From Lumbricus terrestris (taxonomy: Eukaryota; Annelida; Clitellata; Crassiclitellata; Lumbricidae): 64,000 nt of DNA. Position numbers and translations under genes: made by a program. Shown piece by piece: positions 53,485-63,504 of the stretch. How positions within the stretch are numbered: the first letter of the stretch is position 1; each line of letters opens with the position of its first letter. Location: the NCBI GenBank assembly GCA_949752735.1, contig OX457036.1, forward strand, positions 81,285,005 to 81,349,004. Reading direction: 5' to 3'. The notes below the pieces were generated by a model. The model was not told the DNA's origin, did not search any database, and was given only the letters and a program-made list of their open reading frames with translations.

Positions 53485-53680
53485 ACTGTGTGTATGTATG
53501 TGTGACTGTGTGTGTATGTGTGCATGTGTGTATGTGTGTGTGCGTATGTGTGTGTGCTTGTGTATGTATGTATGTGTGTGTGTGTGTTTGCGCGTGTCTG
53601 TGTATGTATGTGTGTATATGCATGTTTGTGTGTGTGCGCGTGTATGTGTGTGTGTGTGTGTGTGTGCGCGCGTTGGTGTG
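53428..53680. repeat. (TG)n/(TATG)n compound microsatellite
   Basis: About 250 bp of GTGTGTATGTG; all ORFs here (CVCVCVY-type proteins) are translated microsatellite. Confidence 0.95.
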
Positions 53681-53796
53681 AATTTATGCGACGCCGTGTC
53701 TCCCTCGATCGAACCGATTCATGATCGTTTTGACTGTTGAAGCGGGGAGGATGGTCTTTTAAGGACCAGCCGCGAAATTAAGTCTTGCCGCTTAAC

Positions 53797-53823
53797 GACC
53801 GACGACGACGACGACGACGACGT
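53797..53823. repeat. (ACG)n trinucleotide repeat
   Basis: CGACGACGACGACGACGACG-type run of about 8-9 units. Confidence 0.9.
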
Positions 53824-53964
53824 CATCTCTCAAGTCTCGTCTGCTGCAGCTGATGACGTAGATCGTCTGCTGGCGACGAATCGAATTTTCTCATTTAAGA
53901 CGTCTGTAGTCAGCTGCTGTGCCTCGGGGACTGTCTATGCTTCTATGCCGATCAAGGCAGATGA

Positions 53965-54190
53965 ATGTGATTCTTAAAGCAAAGCAAATGCTGATGCCAA
54001 ACCGGGCAAATGCGTTTCTTAAAGACGTCTAGCGAAGCAAATGTTTATGTCAAGGCTGACGAATGCATATCTTAAAGTCAAGCAGATGTTTATGCCAAGC
54101 CGGTCGAATGCGTTTCTTAAAGTCAAGCAAATGTTCAGGCCTATGTCAAGCGACTCAAGCCTGATGAATGTTTAGGCCAAGCCTGAAGAA
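53965..54190. repeat. Degenerate tandem repeat, about 45-56 bp units
   Basis: TTCTTAAAGTCAAGCAAATG ... TATGCCAAGCC ... GAATGCG recurs about four times with indels. Confidence 0.7.
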
Positions 54191-54427
54191 TGTAAAGCAA
54201 ACGTCTCTGCCATCTTAGTATGACCTCAGATATAGTTTAAATTATTATTATTAGCTCACATTTTTTAGGGGATTTTGTTAGTTTTGTAAGCCTAAGTTAT
54301 TTTGCCACGTTTTAGATTTTATTTGGTTTTAGTCAATAGAAATTTAAACTTCTCTTTGATAATTATTTTCAATTAATTCAGTTTTGGTTTTAGTTCCAGT
54401 TTTCAGTCATTCGTTCACTGACTGAGC

Positions 54428-55916
54428 TAGTGTTGTTTTAATATTGCCCCAATTTTAGTTTTAGTTTTAGTTTTGATTGTTAGTCTTAATTTTAGTTTTA
54501 GTTTTAGTTTTAATTGTTGCTGAATATTAGTTTTAGTTTTCGTTTTAGTTTTAATGGATCAATTTTAGTTTTAGTTTTAGTTTTCGTATGCCAATTTTAG
54601 TTTTAGTTTTAGTTTTCGTATGCCAATATTAGTTTTAGTTTTAATAATCTGGGGCTACACAAGTGCACACTCGTTATCAGTGAATACCGTTTCGTTCCTT
54701 GAATAAACTATATTGATACAAATCAATACGAAGATGTGCTGAACATAAAACGTGATCATTATGTGAAATGTCATTTGCTGCCCAATTGATAAATAAAATA
54801 CCTCAGCATTACAGTTCATAACTTTTTTGGAATTAATACAAAATTTTATGACAACGATATATGCAGTTGCTCACCACAGGAGGGTCAAAATTGCGTATCA
54901 ACCCTGATCGTACATGTAAATAATTATAGTGTCCCTCGGTGATATTTTAGTTTATATTAATTCTACTTCTATAGTTCTTATCCACTTCTGTTGACGTGAT
55001 TTTACTTCCACTTCTAGTTCTCAAATAATATCACTTCTGGTTCTTATTCACTTCTGCCTGAAGCAATTCTACACAACTAAATAAAGGTCACAGGCAAAGC
55101 ATTTCAATGAGAATATTTTATGATTGTAAACTCTAAGACTTACTCTTACCTCGGATCAAACAAAGTGGTCCGTTTCCTTGTTTGGCCTCAAAATATATTG
55201 CTACAGAAATTCTCCTAGACTAATAAATTTCACCCTGGATATATATCATATATCAGATCCTGGCCAGGGACTTCTCTTGGTTTCTCTCTCGAAGGGCAAT
55301 CATATCGGCTGAGTAGGCTCTTATCTACACCAGAGACGACTATACTTTTCATAGCCAGCCACAGCAAGACAGAGTCTTCCTTGCCAGCGGTCAGCCTTTG
55401 TTCACTCTCACGTGCCTCACCATTGTTTCTCCCTATTCACTGGCCAATCATATCTTACCTAACTCCACTGGTCACTCTGCCTGTCGGCCCTGCAAGGCTT
55501 CCTCAGACAATCACTGTCCTGCATTACTCTGATTTGCATATTAATAGCCCCTAATCCTCAAACCGGTTTGGACAGGTTTAGAGCCATAATTATGACCCCG
55601 GGTATACAGGTAAAACGACCCACTTGTGAGTAATCTCCTTCCTCACAATACTAAAATACGCCATTTGCACAATACACACAAATAAGGAAAGTAAGGTGAA
55701 ATTACGAGCAAATTATTTAGTTTTCGTTTGGCCATATATCGTTTTAGTTTTCGTTTGATCAATTTTCGTTTACTTTTAGTTTTGATTGCTGCATATTTCG
55801 TTTTAGTTTTAGTTTTCGTTGTCAGCGTGTTTTAGTTTTAGTTTTCGTTTTCGTTAACGAAAACGTTTCATTTTCGTTAATTACCCTTTTCGTTTTCGTT
55901 AACGAAAACAACACTA
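54428..55916. mobile_element. Possible transposon with TAGTGTTGTTTT termini and AGTTTT repeats
   Basis: TAGTGTTGTTTT at the left is inverted as AAAACAACACTA at the right. Hexamer runs of TTAGTT/TTCGTT fill about 54440-54640 and 55730-55905. No target duplication was found. The runs are in the same orientation at both ends, so simple repeat expansion is an alternative. Confidence 0.4.
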
Positions 55917-56046
55917 ACAGTCTGACTCTTTGCCACGTATACAGCGCACTGCAGTTAGACAATAGCAACAGTTTGAACAGTTATTCTTAATGTATACATG
56001 TACGACAACATGGTGAGTGCAATGTAGGCCCGACATGTATTATATA

Positions 56047-57449
56047 CAGGGTGGCTCAAAAAAAAACGTACCACCGGGGAAAATGCGATATCTTCGCAGC
56101 CGATTGGGGTTTTTCTGCGAAAATTTCACAATTTGAAGGGGAATGAATATACAACAATCCCTGAAAGTTTCATTTGAAACTTTTCATGTTTGCAAAAGTT
56201 ACAGCTGTTCAAACTTAAAATTTCGTTTTTTCAATTATCCGGAGAATCATGCTCCAATACAAGTGATTTCATTAGGATGTTTGGCAAATTACAACACACA
56301 CACATTGATGATGATGTCATACGACCTCACTATGAGCTGTAAAGAAGCTGTTTATGAAGCAATCTGCTGGTATTTGGTGATATTTTATAGATTAAGGTCT
56401 CAATTGGTGAACCCAAACAATGAACGTCATGGGCAAAGTTTCTGCAAAAGATAAAATGGGAACTCGGACTTTGCATGAACAGAGACTGAGACATCGCGTG
56501 ATCATAGCAAAATACCCAGTGAAAAGTGGAGCCTGAGCACATTGAAGACTATCTGCAAACGGGTTTATGTAACGAAGATCAGATGTCGGAAGAGAGGCAG
56601 GAAGTGGTCGCTTGATCTGACGGAAAAAGCGCGATTTTCACGAAATTCGCTTGGTAATCGAAAGGTCAAGTTTGCAAAGCAAATCGTGGTTTCGGCATCA
56701 GATATGCCGGCGTGTGTTGCGGCTGCAAGAAAAGACTGCAATTAATCCCATTCAGTAGGTTAGATGTCAAACTCATCATTGAACTCGCTTACCCAGACTC
56801 ATTGAAGACCAGGTATGCTCTAACATCTGGTTTTATTATGCAGCAGGACAGTGCGCCTGCTTGCTCGCACGGCAAGGTTGATTATGATGGCGCTACCTTA
56901 TTGACATCAACTGAAGTAAATGCATTGGCAAAGATGATTTACAAACTCGCCAGACCTTAACCCTCTTGTTTATCACGTCTGGGGAGCTATGCTGGAACGC
57001 TGCAAGACATTTAATCCCAAGTTGGAGAACATTGGCCAGCTGAAGCAAGTCTTGCTGCTAATGTGGGGTCAGTTGCCGCAGGACCCGACCAACAAGGCCA
57101 TACTAAGCTTCACAAAAAGAATTTGAGCTTGTGTTAAGGCAGAGAGTGGACACTCTCATTATACCTTACAATAAACTGCAAAACCGAATGCTGAGGTCGT
57201 AGGGAAAAGTGATATCATATGACATGGAAATCTACAAGTGACGTAAATTTTCCGCGGATATTTGAAAAAACGAAATTTTAAGTTTGAACAGCTGTAACTT
57301 TTGCAAACATGAAAAGTTTCAAATGAAACTTTCAGGGATTGTTGGAAATTCATTCTCCTACAAATTGGGATATTTTCGCAGAAAAAGTTCAATCGGCGGC
57401 GAAGATATCGCATTTTCCCCGGTGGTACGTTTTTTTTTGAGCCACCCTG
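56047..57449 (+). mobile_element. Mariner-type element with inverted repeats of about 200 bp and a decayed transposase
   Basis: CAGGGTGGCTCAAAAAAAAA at the left is inverted at the right; similarity continues about 200 bp inward on each side (to about 56245 and from about 57250). TA target duplications lie at 56045-56046 and 57450-57451. The interior carries transposase remains. Confidence 0.93.
56430..57140 (+). pseudogene. Mariner transposase pseudogene
   Basis: Fragments in the expected order but different frames: MGKVSAKDKMGTRTLHEQR near 56428 (N-terminal HTH), LSTLKTICKRVYVTK near 56535, FAKQIVVSA near 56675, LTSGFIMQQDSAPACSHGK near 56825 (second catalytic D block), PDLNPLVYHVWGAMLERCK near 56955 (third catalytic residue block), LPQDPTNKAILSFTKRI near 57075 and the C-terminal end near 57130. 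Stops, frameshifts and a deletion between the HTH and the first catalytic Asp make it inactive. In intact relatives this enzyme cuts and pastes the element at TA sites. Confidence 0.88.
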
Positions 57450-57574
57450 TATAATTATGTATATATATATATATGATAATTATAATAATGGCCTTTTACT
57501 GATTAATGTGGAAAACATTTCTGGCTGAGTTTTGTTAAGTCCTAATAAAATTCCAAAAAGCAGAAGACAACCAA

Positions 57575-57856
57575 ATGAACTTCCGAATAAACAATTCCGA
57601 AAGGATGTCATGTGATTTTCCGATTTCCACGGATTTCGCTCTTTGTTCACAGTCAGTGGACATCCTGGGCTCTTGGTTTACGTTGAGTATTTTCGTTTCC
57701 GTTTTTGTTACAATTTCTTCGTTATTATTAGTTTCGACTAAAGCTAGCCCAGTGCTGACCCCCACTTCCAAATATGTCGCTAAAGCCCCGGCCCCTCAGT
57801 CACTCGGCCCCCGTGATCGACGCCTCGATCCACCCTTCAAGTTGAAGTTGTTATGA
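57575..57856 (+). CDS. Exon-like ORF with one hydrophobic segment (doubtful)
   Basis: A 93-codon ORF. Residues about 31-54 (ILGSWFTLSIFVSVFVTISS LLLV, broken here) are hydrophobic, then a Pro/Ser/Lys stretch. This looks like a signal anchor plus stem but no family is recognised. A tttgttcacag acceptor-like site lies at about 57640-57650. A coding role is unproven; a chance ORF is quite possible. Confidence 0.15.
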   Translation: MNFRINNSERMSCDFPISTDFALCSQSVDILGSWFTLSIFVSVFVTISSLLLVSTKASPVLTPTSKYVAKAPAPQSLGPRDRRLDPPFKLKLL

Positions 57857-57945
57857 GTATAGGCCTACCTGGACATTAATTTTTATGAGAGAGATTAGAC
57901 ACGAGAGCATAATAAACGTTTGGTTAATTCCTCTTTCTATCTTCA

Positions 57946-58130
57946 GCTGCAGCGCATTCCTTTGAGTCTGGGTGAAGTGCTTCCGAATGTCTTTCAATCG
58001 GATGGGAATATGAATCTGGAACAGGAAGCGAGGTATTCAGCTCTCGATTGTAGAACATACATCTTTGAGCATCACTGTTGGTCTATACATAATTACATAT
58101 ATATGCATCTCTGCCGACGAATATCTATTT
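57946..58130 (+). CDS. Exon-like ORF after a good acceptor (doubtful)
   Basis: ctctttctatcttcag at about 57930-57945 is followed by an open frame (LQRIPLSLGEVLPNVFQSDG then NMNLEQEARYSALDC). The composition looks protein-like for about 40 residues, then enters AT-rich sequence. No family recognised, no matching donor or partner exon fixed. Confidence 0.2.
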
Positions 58131-58309
58131 GATTCAAGAATACAATCATACACATCACTCAGCGAGATATACACGCGCATTTTCTAAGTACTTCGCAAAT
58201 TATGTTTCATGGCACTTGGTTATTCTTAATGATTACGATATATATATATATATATATATATACCTATCTAAGTGCCATGAAGCATATATATACCCATATA
58301 TTACATACA

Positions 58310-58402
58310 TAAATATAAACATACAATACATACATGCATACATACATGCATACCTGCATATTTACATACATACATACATGCATACATACATGCATACCTG
58401 CA

Positions 58403-58436
<34 letters not shown>

Positions 58437-58640
58437 CATACATACATACATACATACATACATACATACATACATACATACATACATACATACATACATA
58501 CATACATACATACATACATACATACATACATACATACATACATACATACATACATACATACATACATACATACATACATACATACATACATACATACATA
58601 CATACATACATACATACATACATACATACATACATACACA
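58310..58640. repeat. (TACA)n array, the longest uninterrupted one
   Basis: About 240 bp of perfect TACA units after a more varied start (TACATGCATACCTGCATATT duplicated near 58334 and 58386). Confidence 0.97.
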
Positions 58641-58645
58641 CATAC

Positions 58646-59707
58646 TGTAGCGATATCCTTGGTCCCACCCATACGTTCTTACCCTGCTATATATATTGTT
58701 GAATGTTAATTACACATGTTAAGTTAGGGAGAGGCCCTATAGTTAATGATTAGTTAATAATTTGATTGAGAACTTTCACATTGCTCTGTTTAATTAATTG
58801 GCCAGTGCTATAACCAGTACTTAGGGGCAAAATATATATTAAACAGGGGCAAACATAGCGGAGTACAGCAACGTTCAGCCACGGCGTCAGCCAATGGGAA
58901 ACGAATAAAAAGTTCGGCTGCTGCGCATGGGCGTTGAGCATGGAGAGGCTGGGGAGGATGAACGTAATGGCCGATGTTTGAACGGTCGCAAGTTGTTGGT
59001 AATTGTTGTCGGATATTATCGTGTGGTTTCCGTGACATTCGGGACGATTGAAAGACGGAGTAACGAACGTTTAGTGTCCTAAAGTGTGGACTATATTGAA
59101 GGTCGAAGAGCGTAACGAACGATCGGTACAGCGCTTTACTTACCGGTAAAAGCGTGTATGCGTTGCAGTTTACAGCGTATACCTTAGATCTAGGCCTACA
59201 AGGTTACTTCTCATGACATTGCGAAGTGATAAATAATCAACAAAGGTTACTTCGAACTGTAAATGAAAGTCGCAATAGTTGGTAAATTCAATACGGAACA
59301 GGAACTGTTCAAATCCTAAACAGGGACCGCAAAGAAATTCGAAATTTGAGAAGAAAAGTCCGACAATGAACCGCAACAGAGAAATGAAGACTACAGCCTG
59401 GACATCAGCCATTGTTGAGAATACGATGAAGACTGGCCGGTGGTGAGCAACTACAAGAGCTAAAGAATTCAACGCGGGAGGGTAGATATTAAAGTTATAT
59501 CCCTTAAAATTACTTTAATCAGTACTGGTTAAGTAAGGCTATTTAACAGAAGATTGTGTTAAATCAGACATTATCCCAAACCCTTAGAGCAAGGATTTGT
59601 GTGCTGTACATGTTGACATATATTAATATTCATATGCTAATATTATTTTTATATTAAACCCTTGACTTGTTGATTTGATGACATATAGGGCAATAACCCA
59701 CATTACA
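58646..59707 (+). mobile_element. LTR-like element 2 (TG...CA, 1.06 kb)
   Basis: Starts TGTAGCGATATCC directly at the edge of the (TACA)n tract and ends near AACCCACATTACA. Promoter-like ATATATATTAAAC near 58830 and poly(A)-like sequences follow. No coding region; a solo LTR is the best reading. The right border is uncertain because no target duplication was found. Confidence 0.45.
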
Positions 59708-59865
59708 GCGAATAGGAATGATGATGATGCTGTCCATCCTCATTTCTGAGGGTCGGAGACCAGAGACAACGACAGCAGCTTCCTCCATTCCTCTCTGTCC
59801 TGCGCCCGTCTGACACAGTCCACAGGTGGTAATCCGGTCCAGTCATCCAAATGAGTAACTTGATC
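59708..59865 (-). mobile_element. LINE reverse-transcriptase C-terminal fragment
   Basis: The minus strand encodes LDDWTGLPPVDCVRRAQDRE then EWRKLLSLSLVSDPQK and a stop, the conserved end of many LINE ORF2 proteins, followed by an ATC-repeat 3' tail (59710-59730). Confidence 0.7.
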
Positions 59866-60009
59866 TCAGCTCTGAGATCTGGAATATAATACCACCCAAA
59901 CTATTGAGCTGTAGTGTGGCCATATCGTTCCGTTACACATACATACATACATACATACATACATACTGTAGCGGACCTGCCTGGGCGCTAATTTTTTGTA
60001 AAATTGCTC

Positions 60010-61250
60010 CTCTACGTTTCCTTGTATGTTGTCTGTGTTCCCTTTATGTTCTTTTGATGTTCCCTCGTGTTCCTTATGTTCCCTATGTTCTGTCATGTTC
60101 CCTGTGTTCCCTTGATGTTCCCTTATGTTCCTTGATGTTCTGTTATGTTCTCTGTGTTCCCTTGTGTTCTATATGTTCCCTTATGTTCCCTATGTTCCTT
60201 TTATGTTCTGTTATGTTCCCTATGTTCCCTTGATGTTCCCTATGTTCTGTTATGTTCCCTTGATGTTCCTTCGTGTTCCCTGATGTTCTGTATGTTCCCT
60301 TTATGTTCCTATGTTCCCTTGATGTTCCCTATGTTCCTTATGTTCCCTTGATGTTCCTTATGTTCCTTATGTTCCTGATGTTTCCTCGATGTTCCTTATG
60401 TTCCTGATGTTCCCGTATGTTCCTTATGTTCCTTTGATGTTCCCTCATGTTCCCTCGTGTTCTATATGTTCCCTTATGTTCCCTATGTTCCTTTTATGTT
60501 CTGTTATGTTCCCTATGTTCCCTTGATGTTCTGTATGTTCCTTGATGTTCCGTTATGTTCCCTCATGTTCTGTTATGTTCCCTGATGTTCTGTTATGTTC
60601 CTTGATGTTCCCTATGTTCCCTCGTGTTCCCTATGTTCCCTCTGTTCTGTATGTTCCTTGATGTTCCCTATGTTCCTTTGATGTTCCCTCATGTTCCCTC
60701 ATGTTCCGTATGTTCCCTATGTTCTGTATGTTCCTTGATGTTCCCTATGTTCCCTTGATGTTCCCTCGTGTTCTGTATGTTCCCTCGTGTTCCCTATGTT
60801 CCCTATGTTCCCTTTGTTCCCTCGTGTTCCTTATGTTCCTTATGTTCCTTTTATGTTCTGTGATGTTCCCTTGATGTTCTGTTATGTTCCTTGATGTTCT
60901 ATATGTTCCCTTATGTTCCCTATGTTCCTTTTATGTTCTGTTATGTTCCTATGTTCCCTCGTGTTCCCTATGTTCCATGATGTTCCCGCGTGTTCCTTTG
61001 ATGTTCCTCGATGTTCCCTATGTTCCCTCATGTTCTGTATGTTCCTTATGTTCCTTATGTTCCCTTGATGTTCCGTTATGTTCCCTCATGTTCCCTTGTG
61101 TTCCCTCATGTTCCCTTGTGTTCCCTATGTTCCTTATGTTCCCTTGATGTTCCTTATGTTCCCTATGTTCCCTTGATGTTCCCTCGTGTTTCCTATGTTC
61201 CCTCGTGTTCCCTATGTTCCCTTTGTTCCCGCGTGTTCCCTATGTTCCCC
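60010..61250 (+). repeat. TGTTCC minisatellite in the U3 part of LTR element 1
   Basis: About 1.2 kb of degenerate 8-12-bp units such as TATGTTCCCTTGATGTTCC. It stops 15-20 bp before the TATA box. All frames translate to MFPMFP/YVPLCSL repeats, which are not proteins. Confidence 0.93.
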
Positions 61251-61266
61251 TCCGAGCCTGGTCGGC

Positions 61267-61274
61267 TATAAAAG
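61267..61274 (+). promoter_or_regulatory. TATA box of LTR element 1
   Basis: TATAAAAG followed by GGAGCCGGCAGTCAACAGTC; the leader downstream to about 61590 is built of GTCAGTC/CAGTCGAC units. Confidence 0.7.
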
Positions 61275-61865
61275 GAGCCGGCAGTCAACAGTCGACGGTC
61301 AGTGGGGTGCAGTCGACAGAGAGAGTAAAGTGCAGTCGGTCGGTCAGTCAACAGTCGACAGTGCAGTCAGTCAGTGCCGGAGTCAGTAAGTGAAGCGACG
61401 GTCAGTCAAGCGTCAGTCGTCACGTCTGTCAGTCGAACGTCGACCAGTCAGTGAGCCGCAAGAACAGTCACGTCGCAAGAACAGTCACGTCGGCGGCTCA
61501 GTCAGCGGACTCCCTCGATCACCGTCGGTCAGCGGGCTCAGACACCGTCCGCTCAGTCACTCGGCGAACTGTAGTCAGTCAGTTATCGTGAAGAACATTG
61601 TCGTCGCTCCGACTTGCGGAACTGTATTGCGAAGGACACTTCAGTTGACGTTTGGTTGCGGTATGAAGTAAATTCGATAAGCGGACATTGTGTGCAGAAA
61701 ACAGTGAAAGGACTTGCAGAACTGTATTGCGGCGGACACTTTGACACTCGGTTGCGGTTCGAAGTAAGGTGTTTCAGACTGCGGAATTCGACAAGTGAAA
61801 GTTACGGTCAGAACAGTGAAACATTGCGTTGAACTTGTCTGAAGGATTATTTCAGTTTACTTCGT

Positions 61866-61871
61866 AATAAA
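61866..61871 (+). terminator. Polyadenylation signal of LTR element 1
   Basis: AATAAA about 600 bp after the TATA box, before a CTCCTAATAGACTATTAGGAG hairpin-forming palindrome at 61892-61912. Confidence 0.55.
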
Positions 61872-61999
61872 GTTGTTCATCTTCTTCAAGTCTCCTAATA
61901 GACTATTAGGAGCCGTACCCTGCCTTACCACTAGAGAGAGAGAACGGTCCGGGGGCAACGTCATCCTGGTGCCAAGTTCGAACCCCCGGGTCCGCCACA

Positions 62000-62224
62000 A
62001 TACATACATACATACATACATACATACATACATACATACATACAAACATACATACATACATACATACATACATACATACATACATACATACATACATACA
62101 TACATACATACATACATACATACATACATACATACATACATACATACATACATACATACATACATACATACATACATACATACATACATACATACATACA
62201 TACATACATACATACATACATACA

Positions 62225-62256
<32 letters not shown>

Positions 62257-62260
62257 CATA
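62000..62260. repeat. (TACA)n array between two LTR-like elements
   Basis: Almost pure TACA for 255 bp with one AACA variant near 62044. Confidence 0.97.
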
Positions 62261-62261
62261 T

Positions 62262-63012
62262 GTGGCGTCCGACCCTCAGCAGACAACGCCTGCGCCGCTT
62301 CCCTCTTGCCGTCGGCCGCAAGCGCCTCTGTATGACCGGGTCGGTCTTTCTCGGTGGCCCCTGCACCATCAAGAGTCTCTGACTGCCCAAGACCCGAGAG
62401 ACCCGCGCTCTTACCAGGATTGCCTGGATCTCCCGAGTCGCTGTCGGCGGCGTGCGCGCCGTTATCACTTTCACTGACGGTCGAAGAAGAACCTGATACC
62501 GACGCCTGCGACCGGGTGTGCAGCGCCGTATCGTCGGATCCGCTCTCTGCCGAGTCCGCGGTCGCCGAGTAGGCGACGTCCTGAGATGGAGGATGGCCGA
62601 CTCCCAACACAGGGTCCGTTGTCCCACCGGCAGAGCGGCCTCGCCGTGCGCCACCAGTCGCGCCTTCGGTCCTTGTCTTCTTGCCCGTTGCGTCTTTACT
62701 CTTGCGCACCATGCTGCACTTGGCGGCCACCGATCCCTCGCCACCAACGGGGACTACTGAGCGCATTCCTTTACCCAGCATACAAAGTGACTGGAACCAT
62801 GACCATTCCAACGGCCCGAGGCCGAGGATGCGCCACGACCGTGTGCCCATCACGGTAGCAATGAATTTCACGGAGAGACGGCTCACGCTGCTCACACACC
62901 GCCGGGCCGAGTCAAGCTGAAGCCCGGGGAGCGATAGAGACCGGCAGCGGCCGAAACTCCCAACTCCACACACGTAGCCTGTCAACGGAACACGCGCCGC
63001 CGCCGTGTACAA
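62262..63012 (-). CDS. GC-rich minus-strand ORF, Ser/Asp/Gly-rich (doubtful)
   Basis: About 250 codons from 63012 down to the microsatellite. From an internal Met (MVRKSKDATGKKTRTEG near 62712) it is basic, then acidic and Ser/Gly-rich (SADSAESGSDDTALHTR type), like a disordered gag N-terminus or linker. No family is recognised and it runs straight into (TACA)n translation. GC-richness lengthens chance ORFs; plus-strand frames are open too. Confidence 0.25.
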
Positions 63013-63403
63013 ATTACGCGGCGCGCTTCCCGAGTGCTCGCCTCACCCGTCCACCAGCCAACGGCAACAGCCGCCTTCACCGAGACCTGTCTTCTCGGAC
63101 GCTCGGAAGAGCGTCGTAGTGGATGCTGGTCTGTTTCGCGAAAACAGAGGAAAAAATAAAAGACCTGGCGGTCTTGGGGAACAGGTATCGGGTAGCCCCG
63201 TCTCCAACGAGACTTATTAATTTCCGTGTATTATACTGGCGCCGTTCGCCCTTAACTCAACAGTTACGGACCTCAGGTAAAAACCCTCGATAACACATGG
63301 TCTTTACTCTCAGAATTTACTCTGCTTCCCACGCTCCTAGTTTGCTAAGGCCACAAACTATCTTCTACCCGAGGGGAGCGACAACTCTCTACTGGGTCTA
63401 GGG

Positions 63404-63503
63404 CAATTACCCCCTGGACAATTACCCCCCGGACAATTACCCCCGACAATTACCCCCTGGACAATTACCCCCCAGGACAATTACCCCCCGGACAACTACC
63501 CCC
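63404..63503. repeat. 14-16-bp minisatellite GGACAATTACCCCC
   Basis: Seven copies with one- to two-base length changes in the C run. Confidence 0.94.
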
Positions 63504-63504
63504 A

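Larger units (their letters stand above)
59967..61999 (+). mobile_element. Solo LTR-like element 1, 2.03 kb
   Basis: TGTAGCGGAC at the left and GTCCGCCACA at the right are inverted repeats with 9 of 10 matches and TG...CA ends. ATAC flanks both sides (59963-59966, 62000-62003), inside a (TACA)n tract. TATAAAAG at 61267 and AATAAA at 61866 give a U3-R-U5 order on the + strand. A T-arm-like GTTCGAACCCCCGGG lies near the right end. No gag or pol was seen. Confidence 0.72.
62261..63504. mobile_element. GC-rich TG...CA element 3 within the (TACA)n tract (tentative)
   Basis: Starts TGTGGCGTCCGACCC and ends in ACAACTACCCCCA, with CATA on both sides (62257-62260, 63505-63508). In a TACA repeat a 4-bp match occurs by chance about one time in four, so this is suggestive only. 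AATAAA at 63155 on the + strand. Confidence 0.4.

Noticed and set aside
53426..53740. ORFs of CVCVCV/HTHTHT repeats
   Set aside because: (TG)n and (TATG)n microsatellite translation.
59904..61271. ORFs rich in MFPMFP/YVPLCSL resembling a repetitive structural protein
   Set aside because: All three frames give similar repeats from the TGTTCC minisatellite, and the region lies in the U3 of an LTR-like element.
63404..63503. CRISPR-like array of short repeats
   Set aside because: Units of 14-16 bp directly abut with no spacers; eukaryotic minisatellite.
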